From positions 2,542,001 through 2,606,000 of the forward strand of contig NZ_CP139438.1 of NCBI RefSeq assembly GCF_034258515.1: 64,000 nt of DNA, written 5' to 3'. This document shows positions 8,176 through 18,159 of the stretch, piece after piece. Position 1 is the first letter of the stretch. Every line of letters starts with the position of its first letter. This stretch comes from Pseudarthrobacter oxydans. GTDB taxonomy: Bacteria; Actinomycetota; Actinomycetes; Actinomycetales; Micrococcaceae. The position numbers and the translations under genes are program-made. The notes under the pieces are model-generated. The model worked only from the letters and a program-made list of their open reading frames with translations, was not told the DNA's origin and did not search any database.

Positions 8176-8217
8176 CCTCGCATTCAGTCTTATAGAGAGA
8201 CCCAGGACAACCCTCAA

Positions 8218-8550
8218 GAAAGGCGGGCAGAGGCTGGGTCAAGTGCAATGGAACGTTGGGTCCAACTTGAGTGAACCAAATCAACCAGCCTGAAGCCTCT
8301 CAGTGGCGTCACGCAACTGCCCGAGCGTCAGTATCGGCAACTAGCCCGGCCGACGCCAAAATAGCGGGACGGGATCGCCAACTTGGCGAATCGCCACCAA
8401 GCCTCCGATCTCCCGCCAAGTCAGCCGACCGTGCGAAACATCTGGCCAAGTACCACGAAACATGGCCATCTAAGTTGGAAAATGGCCATGTACCGCGGAA
8501 CCTCACAGGAGTCCCTTGTGTCAGATCCGAAAGGTATCGCGGCAGGGGTC
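8218..8550. other. Repeat-rich spacer upstream of CBASS and downstream of nrdF
   Basis: No gene. It should hold the CBASS promoter (minus strand) and the nrdF 3' end. It contains several inverted repeats: cgccaacttggcg at about 8377-8389, the overlapping tggcga/tcgcca pair just after it, and a perfect 10-base inverted repeat, acatggccat at 8460-8469 with atggccatgt at 8482-8491. Two near-copies of ggccaNgtaccNcg flank the latter. This is also the junction between accessory and core DNA. Confidence 0.6.
8460..8491. repeat. Perfect 10-bp inverted repeat
   Basis: acatggccat and atggccatgt are separated by 12 bases. Each arm itself contains the palindrome atggccat. The hairpin has no T-tract, so it is not an obvious terminator. 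It could be an operator for the CBASS operon, the edge of a small inserted element, or an RNA structure after nrdF. Confidence 0.6.
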
Positions 8551-9606
<1,056 letters not shown>

Positions 9607-9617
9607 TTAGTTGAAGA

Positions 9618-11789
9618 CTAAAGCATGCAGGAAACGCAGCCCTCAACCTCAGTCCCTTCCAGCGCGAGCTGGCGGAGACGGATGTAGTAGATGGTCTTGA
9701 TGCCCTTTTTCCAGGCGTAGATCTGGGCCTTGTTGATGTCGCGCGTGGTGGCGGTGTCCTTGAAGAACAGCGTCAGGGACAGGCCCTGGTCCACGTGCTG
9801 GGTGGCGGCGGCGTAGGTGTCGATGACCTTCTCGTAGCCGATCTCGTACGCGTCCTGGTAGTACTCCAGGTTGTCGTTGGTGAGGTACGGCGCCGGGTAG
9901 TAGACGCGGCCCAGCTTGCCTTCCTTACGGATCTCGATCTTGGACGCCACCGGGTGGATCGAGGAGGTGGAGTTGTTGATGTAAGAGATCGAGCCGGTAG
10001 GCGGCACGGCCTGCAGGTTCTGGTTGTAGATGCCGTGCTCCATGACCGAAGCCTTCAGCGCGCGCCAGTCTTCCTGCGTGGGGATGTGCACGTTCTTGAA
10101 GAGCTCACGGACCTTCTCGGTCTGCGGCACCCATTCCTGCTCCGTGTACTTGTCGAAGAACTCGCCGGAGGCATACTTGGACTTCTCGAAGCCGCCGAAC
10201 GTCTGGCCGGTCTCAATGGCCAGCAGGTTGGAGGCGCGGATGGCGTGGTACACCACCGAGTAGAAGTAGATGTTGGTGAAGTCCAGGCCCTCTTCGGAAC
10301 CGTAGTGGACCCGCTCACGGGCCAGGTAGCCGTGCAGGTTCATCTGGCCCAGGCCGATGGCGTGGCTCTGGTCATTGCCCTTGGCGATGGACGGCACCGA
10401 GGTGATGTTGGACATGTCGGACACGGCCGAGAGCGAGCGGATGGCCGTCTCGATGGTCAGGCCGAAGTCCGGCGAGTCCATGGTCTTGGCAATGTTCAGC
10501 GAGCCCAGGTTGCAGGAAATGTCCTTGCCGGTGTCCGCGTAGGACAGGTCATCGTTGTACGTGGTGGGCTGGGAAACCTGGAGGATCTCAGAGCACAGGT
10601 TGGACATGATGATCTTGCCGTCGATCGGGTTCTCCCGGTTCACGGTGTCCTCGAACATGATGTACGGGTAGCCGGACTCGAACTGGATCTCGGCGAGGGT
10701 CTGGAAGAACTCGCGGGCCTTGATCTTGGTCTTCTTGATCCGGGAGTCGTCCACCATCTCGTAGTACTTCTCGGTGACCGAGACGTCGGAGAACGGCATG
10801 CCGTAGACGCGCTCCACGTCGTACGGCGAGAACAGGTACATGTCCTCGTCCCGCTTGGCCAGCTCGAACGTGATGTCCGGGATGACGACGCCGAGGGAGA
10901 GGGTCTTGATGCGGATCTTCTCGTCCGCGTTCTCGCGCTTGGTGTCCAGGAAGCGGTAGATGTCCGGGTGGTGCGCGTGCAGGTACACAGCTCCCGCGCC
11001 CTGGCGGGCACCGAGCTGGTTGGCGTAGGAGAAGCTGTCTTCGAGGAGCTTCATCACGGGGATGACGCCGGAGGACTGGTTCTCGATCTGCTTGATCGGG
11101 GCGCCGACTTCGCGGATGTTGGTCAGCGCGAATGCCACGCCGCCGCCGCGCTTGGAGAGCTGCAGCGCGGAGTTGATGGACCGTCCGATCGACTCCATGT
11201 TGTCTTCGATGCGGAGCAGGAAGCAGGAGACCAGCTCGCCGCGCTGCTTCTTGCCCGCGTTCAGGAACGTGGGGGTGGCCGGCTGGAAGCGGCCCTCGAT
11301 GATCTCGTCCACCATCTGGAGGGCAAGCTGCTCGTTGCCGCGGGCCAGGTGCAGGGCGACCATGCAGACGCGGTCCTCGTAGCGCTCCAGGAAGCGCTTG
11401 CCGTCGAACGTCTTGAGTGTGTAGGACGTGTAGAACTTGAAGGCGCCCAGGAACGTCTCGAAGCGGAACTTCTTCTTGTAGGCACGATTGAACAGTTCAC
11501 GGATGAAGTTCATCGTGTACTGGTCCAGCGTCTCGCGCTCGTAGTACTGGTTCTTCACCAGGTAGTCGAGCTTCTCTTCCAGGTCGTGGAAGAACACGGT
11601 GTTGTTGTTTACGTGCTGCAGGAAGTACTGGTGGGCGGCCTCGCGGTCGGCCTCGAACTGGATCTCGCCGCTGGGACCGTACAGGTTCAGCATGGCGTTC
11701 AGCTCGTGGTAGCCCAGGCCCTTGTAGGCGGCGGGCATCTCGGGCTTCTGGGCCCTGGTTACTTCTGTGTCTGCGACAGTCGTGTCCAA
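9618..11789 (-). CDS. nrdE: Class Ib ribonucleotide reductase alpha subunit
   Basis: Catalytic large subunit, 723 residues, making deoxyribonucleoside diphosphates. Seen: the active-site Cys in [19 protein letters not shown] with the radical Cys, [10 protein letters not shown], the [11 protein letters not shown] loop, and the C-terminal redox pair in EGCVSCML that is recharged by NrdH. The first 25 residues are variable, as in mycobacterial NrdE. The N-terminal ATP cone of class Ia enzymes is absent. The ATG at 11789 overlaps the nrdI end by 31 bases; an internal ATG at 11738 is possible but would trim the usual length. Confidence 0.97.
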   Translation of the reverse strand: MDTTVADTEVTRAQKPEMPAAYKGLGYHELNAMLNLYGPSGEIQFEADREAAHQYFLQHVNNNTVFFHDLEEKLDYLVKNQYYERETLDQYTMNFIRELFNRAYKKKFRFETFLGAFKFYTSYTLKTFDGKRFLERYEDRVCMVALHLARGNEQLALQMVDEIIEGRFQPATPTFLNAGKKQRGELVSCFLLRIEDNMESIGRSINSALQLSKRGGGVAFALTNIREVGAPIKQIENQSSGVIPVMKLLEDSFSYANQLGARQGAGAVYLHAHHPDIYRFLDTKRENADEKIRIKTLSLGVVIPDITFELAKRDEDMYLFSPYDVERVYGMPFSDVSVTEKYYEMVDDSRIKKTKIKAREFFQTLAEIQFESGYPYIMFEDTVNRENPIDGKIIMSNLCSEILQVSQPTTYNDDLSYADTGKDISCNLGSLNIAKTMDSPDFGLTIETAIRSLSAVSDMSNITSVPSIAKGNDQSHAIGLGQMNLHGYLARERVHYGSEEGLDFTNIYFYSVVYHAIRASNLLAIETGQTFGGFEKSKYASGEFFDKYTEQEWVPQTEKVRELFKNVHIPTQEDWRALKASVMEHGIYNQNLQAVPPTGSISYINNSTSSIHPVASKIEIRKEGKLGRVYYPAPYLTNDNLEYYQDAYEIGYEKVIDTYAAATQHVDQGLSLTLFFKDTATTRDINKAQIYAWKKGIKTIYYIRLRQLALEGTEVEGCVSCML

Positions 11790-12262
11790 AACGTATCCAA
11801 TCCTTGGTTGACCCGGGTGACGTCTTCCGGCGTTCCCATAAGTTCGAATCTATAGAGGTGGGGTACCTGGCATTTGGCGGCGATGATGTCCCCCGCCATG
11901 CAGTAGTTATCCCCGAAGTTTGTGTTGCCGGCACCGATGACCCCGCGCAGCAGTTGCCTGTTCTGCGGGTTGTTCAGGAACCGGATGACCTGCTTGGGAA
12001 CGGAACCTTCTCCCCCGGTGCCGCCGTAGGTGGGCACCACCAGCACGAACGGCCGGGTGGCGAGCAGGGGTGCGTCCTTGGCCAGGAGCGGAATCCGGGC
12101 CGCGTCGCGGCCAAGCTTGGAGACAAAGCGGCTGGTGTTCTCGGACGCCGAGGAGAAATAGATAAGCTGGTTCTCCGTAACAACCGCCGGGACCGGCCCT
12201 GAAGATGCCACGCGCTGAGCCACGTGGAAATCCTGGACTGCTGGTGCTGCCGTAAGAGTCAC
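11759..12262 (-). CDS. nrdI: NrdI flavodoxin-like protein
   Basis: 167-residue FMN-binding flavodoxin-like protein that delivers the oxidant needed to assemble the Mn-tyrosyl radical of NrdF. Motifs: [14 protein letters not shown] (phosphate loop), VVPTYGGTG, and [15 protein letters not shown] near the flavin. About 25 residues of low-complexity N-terminus precede the conserved core, so a later start is conceivable. The gene lies between nrdH (35 bases away) and nrdE (overlap), the standard order. Presence of NrdI argues for manganese loading of the NrdF in this organism. Confidence 0.95.
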   Translation of the reverse strand: MTLTAAPAVQDFHVAQRVASSGPVPAVVTENQLIYFSSASENTSRFVSKLGRDAARIPLLAKDAPLLATRPFVLVVPTYGGTGGEGSVPKQVIRFLNNPQNRQLLRGVIGAGNTNFGDNYCMAGDIIAAKCQVPHLYRFELMGTPEDVTRVNQGLDTFWTRLSQTQK

Positions 12263-12297
12263 CTCGGCTGGTTGTTGTTTGTCGGCAGGGAAAGGCC

Positions 12298-12543
12298 TTA
12301 AGCCACGGAGGAAACGGCGGAGAGGGCCAGTTCCTCGATCTTGTCCGGGCGGAAACCCGACCAGTGGTCCTGGTCCGTGACCACAACGGGTGCCTGCATG
12401 TAGCCCAGTGCCTTCAGTCGCTCGAGGGCTTCGGCGTCCTGGGAGATGTCAACGCTCTGGTACGTGATGCCCTTTTTGTCGAGAGCCCGGTAGGTGGCGT
12501 TGCACTGAACACAAGCAGGCTTGGTGTAAACCGTTACGGTCAT
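12298..12543 (-). CDS. nrdH: NrdH glutaredoxin-like thioredoxin
   Basis: 81-residue redox protein that passes electrons from thioredoxin reductase to NrdE. The redox pair is Cys11 and Cys14 in ACVQC, and the C-terminal [11 protein letters not shown] segment is typical of NrdH. First gene of the operon; it starts at ATG 12543 with a purine-rich ribosome site. The leader upstream carries a probable NrdR box. Confidence 0.96.
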   Translation of the reverse strand: MTVTVYTKPACVQCNATYRALDKKGITYQSVDISQDAEALERLKALGYMQAPVVVTDQDHWSGFRPDKIEELALSAVSSVA

Positions 12544-12606
12544 GATTCCTGTCCCCTTTTCTGGAAAAACTTGCTCGTCCGGTGTTCCCGCCCAAGCTGT
12601 ATGTAG

Positions 12607-12622
12607 ATACTACATCTAGTGC
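12607..12622 (-). promoter_or_regulatory. Probable NrdR box upstream of nrdH
   Basis: On the minus strand this reads gcactagatgtagtat. It fits the NrdR consensus acaCwAtATaTwGtgt in its core (CTA-AT-TAG arms as a near-palindrome). It lies about 64 bases upstream of the nrdH ATG, where the ATP/dATP-sensing repressor NrdR usually binds. NrdR sites are usually paired; I did not find a clear second copy at the normal spacing, although an overlapping palindrome, atgtagtatctacat, extends the element. Confidence 0.6.
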
Positions 12623-12849
12623 AGACGCCTCTTCGGAACCCCAAGATGATGTATTACAAGTATGTCATTTAATGCACCGTTAATCCACAGGCAAGGTCCC
12701 TCAAAATGTCCGGAATCCCGCCAAATTCGTGGACTGAATCCACACCCTGTGGAGTACTTAGCCACATTTAACGCCCAGCGTGTCGCTGGAAAGACGGCGT
12801 GTCGCGGCCCCTGCCGAGGGGGTGCAGGAGGGGTCCGGGGCACAGGAAA

Positions 12850-12877
12850 GGGGCCCCGAAGTGACCTTCGGAACCCC
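12850..12877 (-). terminator. Hairpin after the CFA synthase gene
   Basis: A stem of ggggccccgaag and cttcggaacccc around a tgac loop, with a two-base bulge, lies 50 bases beyond the stop of the minus-strand CFA synthase. There is no strong T-tract on the minus strand, so termination is probable rather than certain. Confidence 0.5.
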
Positions 12878-12926
12878 TCCTGGTGATGAAACGCACGACG
12901 ACGGCCGCCGCCTTATCTATGAAGCG

Positions 12927-14351
12927 CTAGAGCAGCGCCTCCCGGCGGTCCAGCACAATTTGCTGCACGTCCAGGTAGCCGGACTGGAATCCCGCCCGCG
13001 AGTAGCAGAGGTAGAACAGCCACATCCGCTGGAACACGGCGTCGAAGCCCAACTCCCCCACCTCGCGGGACCGCTCCAGGAATCGTTCCTCCCACAACCG
13101 CAGGGTAGCGGCGTAGTGGTCCCCCATGCCCATCCGCTCCCGCACGCGCAGCGAGGTGTGCTGCTGCGTCACGCCCTCGATGGCACGCACGGACGGCAGG
13201 AACCCGCCCGGGAAGATGTACTTGTGCACCCACGTGTACGCGTTGCGGGTTGCGAGCATGCGGCCGTGCGGCATGGTGATCGCCTGGATGGCCACCTTGC
13301 CGCCGGGGGCCAGCACCCGGTCGATGGTCTGGAAGTAGATGGGCCAGTACTCGTAGCCCACCGCCTCGATCATCTCTACGGACACGACGGCGTCGTACTC
13401 GCCCTCCACCGCACGGTAGTCCTGGAGGGCCACGGTCACGCTGTCCGCGTAGCCGGCCGCCGCGATCCGTTCCTGCGCCAGCGCCTGCTGTTCGCTGGAC
13501 AGGGTCACGGAGTAGACGGTGGCGCCGCGGGCTGCTGCCCGAAGCGCCAATTCACCCCAGCCGGTGCCGATTTCCAGGAGCCTGGTCCCGGCTCCGACGC
13601 CGGCCTTGTCCAGCAGCCTGTCGATCTTTGCCTGCTGGGCTTCGGCCAGCGCCTCCCAGCCAACCGAGGCGAGCGGCCCGGCGTCGGACGGAAACAGTGC
13701 CGCCGAGTAGCTCATGGTGGTGTCCAGGAAGTTGGAGAACAGGTCGTTGGACAGGTCGTAGTGCCGCGAGATGTTGCTGCGCGTATTCTGCTCGGCGTTC
13801 CGTTCCTGCCGTGGCGTGCGCGGCAGGTACAGCGAGCGCAGCTTCTGCAGCGGAGTGGGAATGAGCGTGTCCACCGACGCCGCGAACACCTCGAGGACGC
13901 CCGCCAGGTCGCTGGCTTCCCAGTCTCCGGCCATAAAGGATTCGCCCAGCCCGATCAGGCCGTTGTCGCCGATCCTGGCTTCGAACGCCTCCGGCCGCAT
14001 CATGGTCATGACCGGCGCGTCCGGACCGCCGGTGCCGAGCACAGTACCGTCGGGGTACTCCACCCGCAGCGGCAGCCGCTTCACGGCTCCTTTGAACAGG
14101 AGGCCGGCGGCTTTGCCGGCCACGGCAGCCTTGGCGCCCGACGGCGGCTGGGCCACTTCCGGCCACAGGTCCGGATCGATGGTGGCGGGCGACGCCGGCA
14201 CGCCGGCCGCGGTCCAGGCTGCGGGAGAGTGCGCGGGGGCCTTGCCGGCAGCGTCGCCTGCTGCCATGAGTCCAGCCTTATCGGCGGCTGTGCCTGCTGC
14301 CTTGCCTCCGACATAGGCCGCAGTTGCTTGGTTGTCGTCCGTCATTGTCAT
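12927..14351 (-). CDS. Cyclopropane-fatty-acyl-phospholipid synthase family methyltransferase
   Basis: SAM-dependent enzyme of 474 residues that should modify double bonds of membrane phospholipid acyl chains (cyclopropanation or methylation). It has an Ala-rich variable N-terminus (1-65), an acyl-binding region, then the Rossmann domain with LLEIGTGWGELAL (SAM loop) and MIEAVGYEYW, and a C-terminal FYLCYSRAGF with the Cys found near the active site of CFA synthases. The ATG at 14351 overlaps the stop of the DUF1365 gene (ATGA), with aggagg upstream. It is the last of three coupled genes with an FAD oxidoreductase, so the three probably act on the same lipid. The exact product may be cyclopropane, branched or furan-type. 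Confidence 0.88.
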   Translation of the reverse strand: MTMTDDNQATAAYVGGKAAGTAADKAGLMAAGDAAGKAPAHSPAAWTAAGVPASPATIDPDLWPEVAQPPSGAKAAVAGKAAGLLFKGAVKRLPLRVEYPDGTVLGTGGPDAPVMTMMRPEAFEARIGDNGLIGLGESFMAGDWEASDLAGVLEVFAASVDTLIPTPLQKLRSLYLPRTPRQERNAEQNTRSNISRHYDLSNDLFSNFLDTTMSYSAALFPSDAGPLASVGWEALAEAQQAKIDRLLDKAGVGAGTRLLEIGTGWGELALRAAARGATVYSVTLSSEQQALAQERIAAAGYADSVTVALQDYRAVEGEYDAVVSVEMIEAVGYEYWPIYFQTIDRVLAPGGKVAIQAITMPHGRMLATRNAYTWVHKYIFPGGFLPSVRAIEGVTQQHTSLRVRERMGMGDHYAATLRLWEERFLERSREVGELGFDAVFQRMWLFYLCYSRAGFQSGYLDVQQIVLDRREALL

Positions 14352-15079
14352 TGAACTGCCTCCTGTGAGGGGTGGTGTGGCCGGGCGACGACGGGCAGGC
14401 GTCTTGCCCAGAGTGTAATGCCCTGCACCCTGATGAGTGCGGAAACCAGCAGCGGCGCGGCTGGCACCGCAAGGGCGGCCGCAAGGATGTTCCGGAGGGT
14501 GGCGGGCCGGCGGATGCCGTCCATGCTCGCCACGAAGGGCCGGTGGCCCTCGCGCTGCAGCACGATGGACACCGCCAGCCGCTCCCCCGGCGCAGGCAGC
14601 TTCATCCGGTACTGCCCGCTTACGTCGTTGAAGGGTGAGACATAGAACGCCTTGGGCACCGAAGCCCGGCCGGCCGCATCCGTCCGGAGCAGGTAGCAGT
14701 GGCGCTCCCCGTACGTGTTGTGGACCTCGGCCACCACGCACTCGAGCTCACCGCTGGTGCGATAGCACCAGAACAGCGTCAGGGGGTTGAAAACGTAACC
14801 GAAAACCCTGGCGCTGGTCAGCATGTGGATAGCGCCGCCGTCGGGCTCTATGCCCTGGGTGCGCAGGTAGCGCTCCACGTTGCTGCGGATGCTGGCATGC
14901 GGATCCCCGAGATGGTCACCGGCCTTGAACACGGCCAGCGGCCGGAGCAGGAACGGTAGCCGCGGGAGCTGGTCCACATCCACGAACCAGCTGTAGTTGC
15001 GGTACGTGAACGCGTTCTTCAGCGGTGTGCGCCGCACGTGCGAGATGGACGTGCGGTAGAGGGCTGGGGCAGTGGTCAT
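14348..15079 (-). CDS. DUF1365 family protein
   Basis: 243-residue DUF1365 protein. The family has no settled biochemical role but is almost always found with an FAD-dependent amine-oxidase-like protein and a CFA synthase, as here. Typical blocks are visible: HVRRTPLKNAFTYRNY near the start, RVFGYVFNPLTLFWCY, VVAEVHNTYGERHCYLL and KAFYVSPFNDVSGQY. A hydrophobic stretch near 197-215 (ILAAALAVPAAPLLVSALI) may contact membrane. It overlaps both neighbours by four bases (ATGA), so all three are translationally coupled. A part in making or moving a modified fatty acid is an inference from context. Confidence 0.9.
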   Translation of the reverse strand: MTTAPALYRTSISHVRRTPLKNAFTYRNYSWFVDVDQLPRLPFLLRPLAVFKAGDHLGDPHASIRSNVERYLRTQGIEPDGGAIHMLTSARVFGYVFNPLTLFWCYRTSGELECVVAEVHNTYGERHCYLLRTDAAGRASVPKAFYVSPFNDVSGQYRMKLPAPGERLAVSIVLQREGHRPFVASMDGIRRPATLRNILAAALAVPAAPLLVSALIRVQGITLWARRLPVVARPHHPSQEAVQ

Positions 15080-16476
15080 GCGGGTTCCGCCGCGGACAGC
15101 AGCTCCCGTTCCCCGCCGTCGCGGGAGTCGGGCAGATCGGCAGCCTGGGCAACGGGCCAGGAACGGCCCAGCGCCTCGGCGGCCCGCACGCCGGAAAGCG
15201 CGCCGTCCTCATGGAAGCCCCAGCCGAGGTAGGCACCGGCGTACGCGATGCGGCTGTCACTGAGGCCCGCGATTGCCTGCTGGGCCTGCAGCGACTCGGG
15301 GGTGTACTGCGGGTGCTCGTACACCATCCGCTTGAGGACCCGATCATCCGCAATCAGCTCCGACTCCCCCAGGCTCACCAGGTAGGGCATGCCGTCAGCC
15401 GGGCTGAGCCGCTGCAGCCGGGTCAGGTCGTAGCTCACCAGAACCTTGTCCGGCCGGGCTTCGCAGAACGGCAGGCGGTAGTTCCAGGAGGCCTTGGCAT
15501 TGTCCGAGGCGGGCAGGACGGCCGGGTCCCGATGGAAGACAGTGTGGTTTACGGAGTACGGCATCCCGCCCAGCGCTTCCTTTTCGGCAGGCGTGGCATC
15601 GGCCAGGAATCCGAGGGCCTGCGCAGGATGGGTGGCGATGACAACCGCCTCGAAATCCTCCACGCCATGTTCCGTCACCAGCTCGACGCCAAGCTCGTGG
15701 CGCCGGACGGCGGTCACCGGCGTGTTGAGCCGGACATCCGCCAGCGTGGCGGCGAGCTTCTCGACGTACCTGGCCGAGCCGCCGCTGACCGTCCGCCACT
15801 GCGGCGAGCCTTTGACGCCCAGCATGCCGTGGTGGCCCAGGAACGTGAAGAGGTAGCGGGCGGGGTACGCCAGCGCGGTGGTGGGGTCGCAGGACCACAC
15901 GGCGCTGACCACCGGGGTCATGAAGTGCGAGATGAAATAGGAGCTGAAGTTTTCGCGTTCCAGGAACTCGCCAAGGGTCTGCTCAGGTGCGGCCAGTTCC
16001 GGGTTGACCGCGGAAACGGGTGTGGTCTCCAGGAGGGCCCGGGCCTTCCGGTAGAAGCGGGTGACCTCGAGCAGCATCAGCAGGTAACGGCCCCGCAGGA
16101 GGCTGGAGGGACGGGCGATGATGCCGCGTCCGCCCTCGCGGGCCCCGGCGTACTCCAGGCCGCAGCCGTCGCACCGGATGGACATGCTCATTTCAGAATC
16201 CTGCGTCTCTACCCCCAGTTCGGCGAACAGCCGCAGCAGAGTGGGGTACGTCCGTTCATTGTGCACGATGAAGCCGGTATCGACGCCCAGGGAGGACCCG
16301 TCCGGCTGCGGCAGGTCATGCGTGTGCGCGTGCCCTCCCAGCCGGGAATCCGCTTCGAACAGCGTGACGTCGTCCTGCCGGTTGAGGACGTAGGCGGCAG
16401 TCAGGCCGGCCACGCCGCTGCCAATGACGGCCACCCGCCGTCGCCCGCCTCCGCTTACTGCTGGGTTAGGTGACAA
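15076..16476 (-). CDS. FAD-dependent oxidoreductase (amine-oxidase-like) of the lipid trio
   Basis: 466-residue flavoprotein. The dinucleotide-binding motif is VAVIGSGVAGLTAAY (residues 15-29), followed by FEADSRLGGHAHT. The C-terminal FAD contact appears as AGAYLGWGFHEDGALSG. The start is a TTG at 16476, chosen because agaggag lies six bases upstream and the FAD fold begins 15 residues later; the open frame extends to 16647 without conserved sequence. First gene of the coupled set with DUF1365 and the CFA synthase. In several bacteria such flavoproteins desaturate or oxidise methylated fatty acids, for example in furan fatty acid formation. That role is inferred here. Confidence 0.88.
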   Translation of the reverse strand: MSPNPAVSGGGRRRVAVIGSGVAGLTAAYVLNRQDDVTLFEADSRLGGHAHTHDLPQPDGSSLGVDTGFIVHNERTYPTLLRLFAELGVETQDSEMSMSIRCDGCGLEYAGAREGGRGIIARPSSLLRGRYLLMLLEVTRFYRKARALLETTPVSAVNPELAAPEQTLGEFLERENFSSYFISHFMTPVVSAVWSCDPTTALAYPARYLFTFLGHHGMLGVKGSPQWRTVSGGSARYVEKLAATLADVRLNTPVTAVRRHELGVELVTEHGVEDFEAVVIATHPAQALGFLADATPAEKEALGGMPYSVNHTVFHRDPAVLPASDNAKASWNYRLPFCEARPDKVLVSYDLTRLQRLSPADGMPYLVSLGESELIADDRVLKRMVYEHPQYTPESLQAQQAIAGLSDSRIAYAGAYLGWGFHEDGALSGVRAAEALGRSWPVAQAADLPDSRDGGERELLSAAEPA

Positions 16477-16606
16477 TGTATGCTCCTCTGCTGAACATTT
16501 GCCGCTGGGCTGGGTATGCAGAGGGCAATTCGGCGCCAGGTGCCCTGCGGATGGGTGGGATGGGCGGCAGTTTTTTCGGCGGGTGCCGGCGGAGTACTGT
16601 GGGCGG

Positions 16607-17524
16607 GTGGTAAACCCGGTACACCTGAAGACCCTCCTGGAGGTCACCCGGCTCGGTTCATTCGCAGCCGCAGCGGCAACCCTGGGCTACACGGCCTCGG
16701 CCGTCTCCCAGCAGATGTCCGCCCTGGAACGCGACACCGGCGTCGTCCTGTTCCAGCGCTCGGCGCGCCGCGTGGTGCCCACGGAAGCCGCCGTCGTCAT
16801 GACCCGCCACGCTGCCAAGGTCCTCACGGACATTGAAGCCCTGATGGCCGCTGCTTCCAGGACGCAGGATTCAGCCAGCCAGGAACTAAGGCTGGGGATC
16901 TTTCCCAGCCTGGCCACCTATGTCCTGCCACGGATCCTGAAGAACCCGTCGTGGAAGAACCTGGGCATCGACCTGAAGGTGTCCGTGGCTGAACCCGGGC
17001 AGACCATCCAGGGGCTGCGCACCGGCGGTGACCTGGACCTCGCCGTTGTGTTCCAGGTGGGCCAGACCGGTTTTGCGTGGCCGAACACGATCAACCGGCA
17101 ATGGATCGGCGACGACGACTTCCGGGTGGTGCTGCCCGCCGGATGGGGCTTCCGCTCCGATGCCAAGGTGGCGGCTGACCATCTCTCCGAGATGCCGTGG
17201 ATCATGCACCACCCGGGCACCAGCGACGCCATGGTGATTGAGCGACTGTTCGCCGGCTGCAACCTGCATCCGCGGGTGGTGGCGCACAGTGACGATTTCC
17301 ACGCGAGCCTGGAGATGGCCGCCGCGGGGCTGGGCGCGGCTTTGGTGCCGGAACTCGCGCTGCGGAACAAGCCGGCGGGCGTGGTGGTGCTGGACGTTCC
17401 CGAAATCCGGCTGGCCCGGAACGTCTTTGCGCTCCTGATCAATGAGCGGAAGACCGCCCGGGTCCAGCTGTTCGTCGACCTCCTGGCCGAGACGCTCGCC
17501 GGGATGCGCACCGCGGTGAATTAG
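16607..17524 (+). CDS. LysR-family regulator (ArgP-like)
   Basis: 305-residue LysR-type regulator. The winged helix-turn-helix covers residues 1-60 (LKTLLEVTRLGSFAAAAATLGYTASAVSQQMSALE, read in two parts), and the substrate-binding domain follows from about 90. It is divergent from the flavoprotein operon, with 130 bases between the two starts, so it may control that lipid operon. Alternatively it regulates amino-acid export, as ArgP/LysG relatives do; no exporter is adjacent. The start is GTG 16607, which places the first helix at the usual distance; an upstream extension to 16424 overlaps the divergent gene. Confidence 0.85.
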   Translation: MVNPVHLKTLLEVTRLGSFAAAAATLGYTASAVSQQMSALERDTGVVLFQRSARRVVPTEAAVVMTRHAAKVLTDIEALMAAASRTQDSASQELRLGIFPSLATYVLPRILKNPSWKNLGIDLKVSVAEPGQTIQGLRTGGDLDLAVVFQVGQTGFAWPNTINRQWIGDDDFRVVLPAGWGFRSDAKVAADHLSEMPWIMHHPGTSDAMVIERLFAGCNLHPRVVAHSDDFHASLEMAAAGLGAALVPELALRNKPAGVVVLDVPEIRLARNVFALLINERKTARVQLFVDLLAETLAGMRTAVN

Positions 17525-17569
17525 GCCCGAACGCTGGAATGCACCGCTGTTCGGGTCTATGTTGAAACT

Positions 17570-18076
17570 ATGAGCAAGGTAGCGAGCCGGCACTTTGGAG
17601 AGATTGAGCTCAACCACGGCAGGGATCACTTGATCGCCGCGAAGCATGAACTGCGCGGCCACCCGCTGGAACTCGACCTGAACGTGACCGCCCACGACCA
17701 CTTCGACGAGGCCGCGCTGCACAAGGTGGACTACCGCCTGCGGTTCCTGCCCGAGCTCGTGGACGAGGTCCGGGACATGATCGCGGAAGAACTGGAGCAG
17801 GAAGGCACCAGCCCGCAGGAGTACCTGCACTTCCACTGCAACGCCCTCAAGGATGAGCACCTGCAGAAGGTCTTCGGAATATCAGACCGCAGCCAGCTCA
17901 CCAACGAGGTGTTCCTGAAGGCCCTGAAACTCGGCCACGTGGGCATCTACCCCGGACAGCCCGAACGCTACTTCGTCCTGGACTTCACCCTGGGTGAGCA
18001 TTTCACCGACGAGGTGCTGGTGGCCTCCGCCGACGAAGACGGCGTGGTGGACGACGAAATTGTGTGGGAGTCCTAG
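17570..18076 (+). CDS. DUF2004 family protein
   Basis: 168-residue soluble protein resembling the DUF2004 family. It is acidic and beta-rich at the start (HFGEIELNHG), with a helical middle (LPELVDEVRDMIAEELEQEG) and a C-terminal strand YFVLDFTLGEHFTDEVL. No catalytic motif, signal peptide or membrane segment. The ATG at 17570 is 45 bases after the LysR stop, so the two may share a transcript; a very strong hairpin follows. Function unknown. Confidence 0.8.
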   Translation: MSKVASRHFGEIELNHGRDHLIAAKHELRGHPLELDLNVTAHDHFDEAALHKVDYRLRFLPELVDEVRDMIAEELEQEGTSPQEYLHFHCNALKDEHLQKVFGISDRSQLTNEVFLKALKLGHVGIYPGQPERYFVLDFTLGEHFTDEVLVASADEDGVVDDEIVWES

Positions 18077-18102
18077 GTTTCGACGGGCCCGACCATCAAA
18101 CA

Positions 18103-18153
18103 AAAGAACGACGTCGGCAGGTCACCTGAAGTGACCAGCCGACGTCGTTCTTT
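18103..18153. terminator. Long near-perfect hairpin, bidirectional terminator
   Basis: An outer stem of aaagaacgacgtcggc (18103-18118) with its exact complement at 18138-18153 encloses an inner stem ggtcac/gtgacc around ctgaa. Only one A-A mismatch interrupts 22 base pairs. It sits between two convergent genes and has A and T flanks on both sides, so it can stop transcription from the DUF2004 gene and from metE. Confidence 0.85.
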
Positions 18154-18159
18154 ATGTAC

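Noticed and set aside
9795..11855. 686-residue plus-strand frame opposite nrdE
   Set aside because: Val/Leu/Gly/Asp-rich antisense artefact of a high-GC gene with strong third-position GC bias; nrdE is unmistakable. The same applies to the long frames opposite ileS (52899-55445), folC (49887-52436) and rne (45296-47020).
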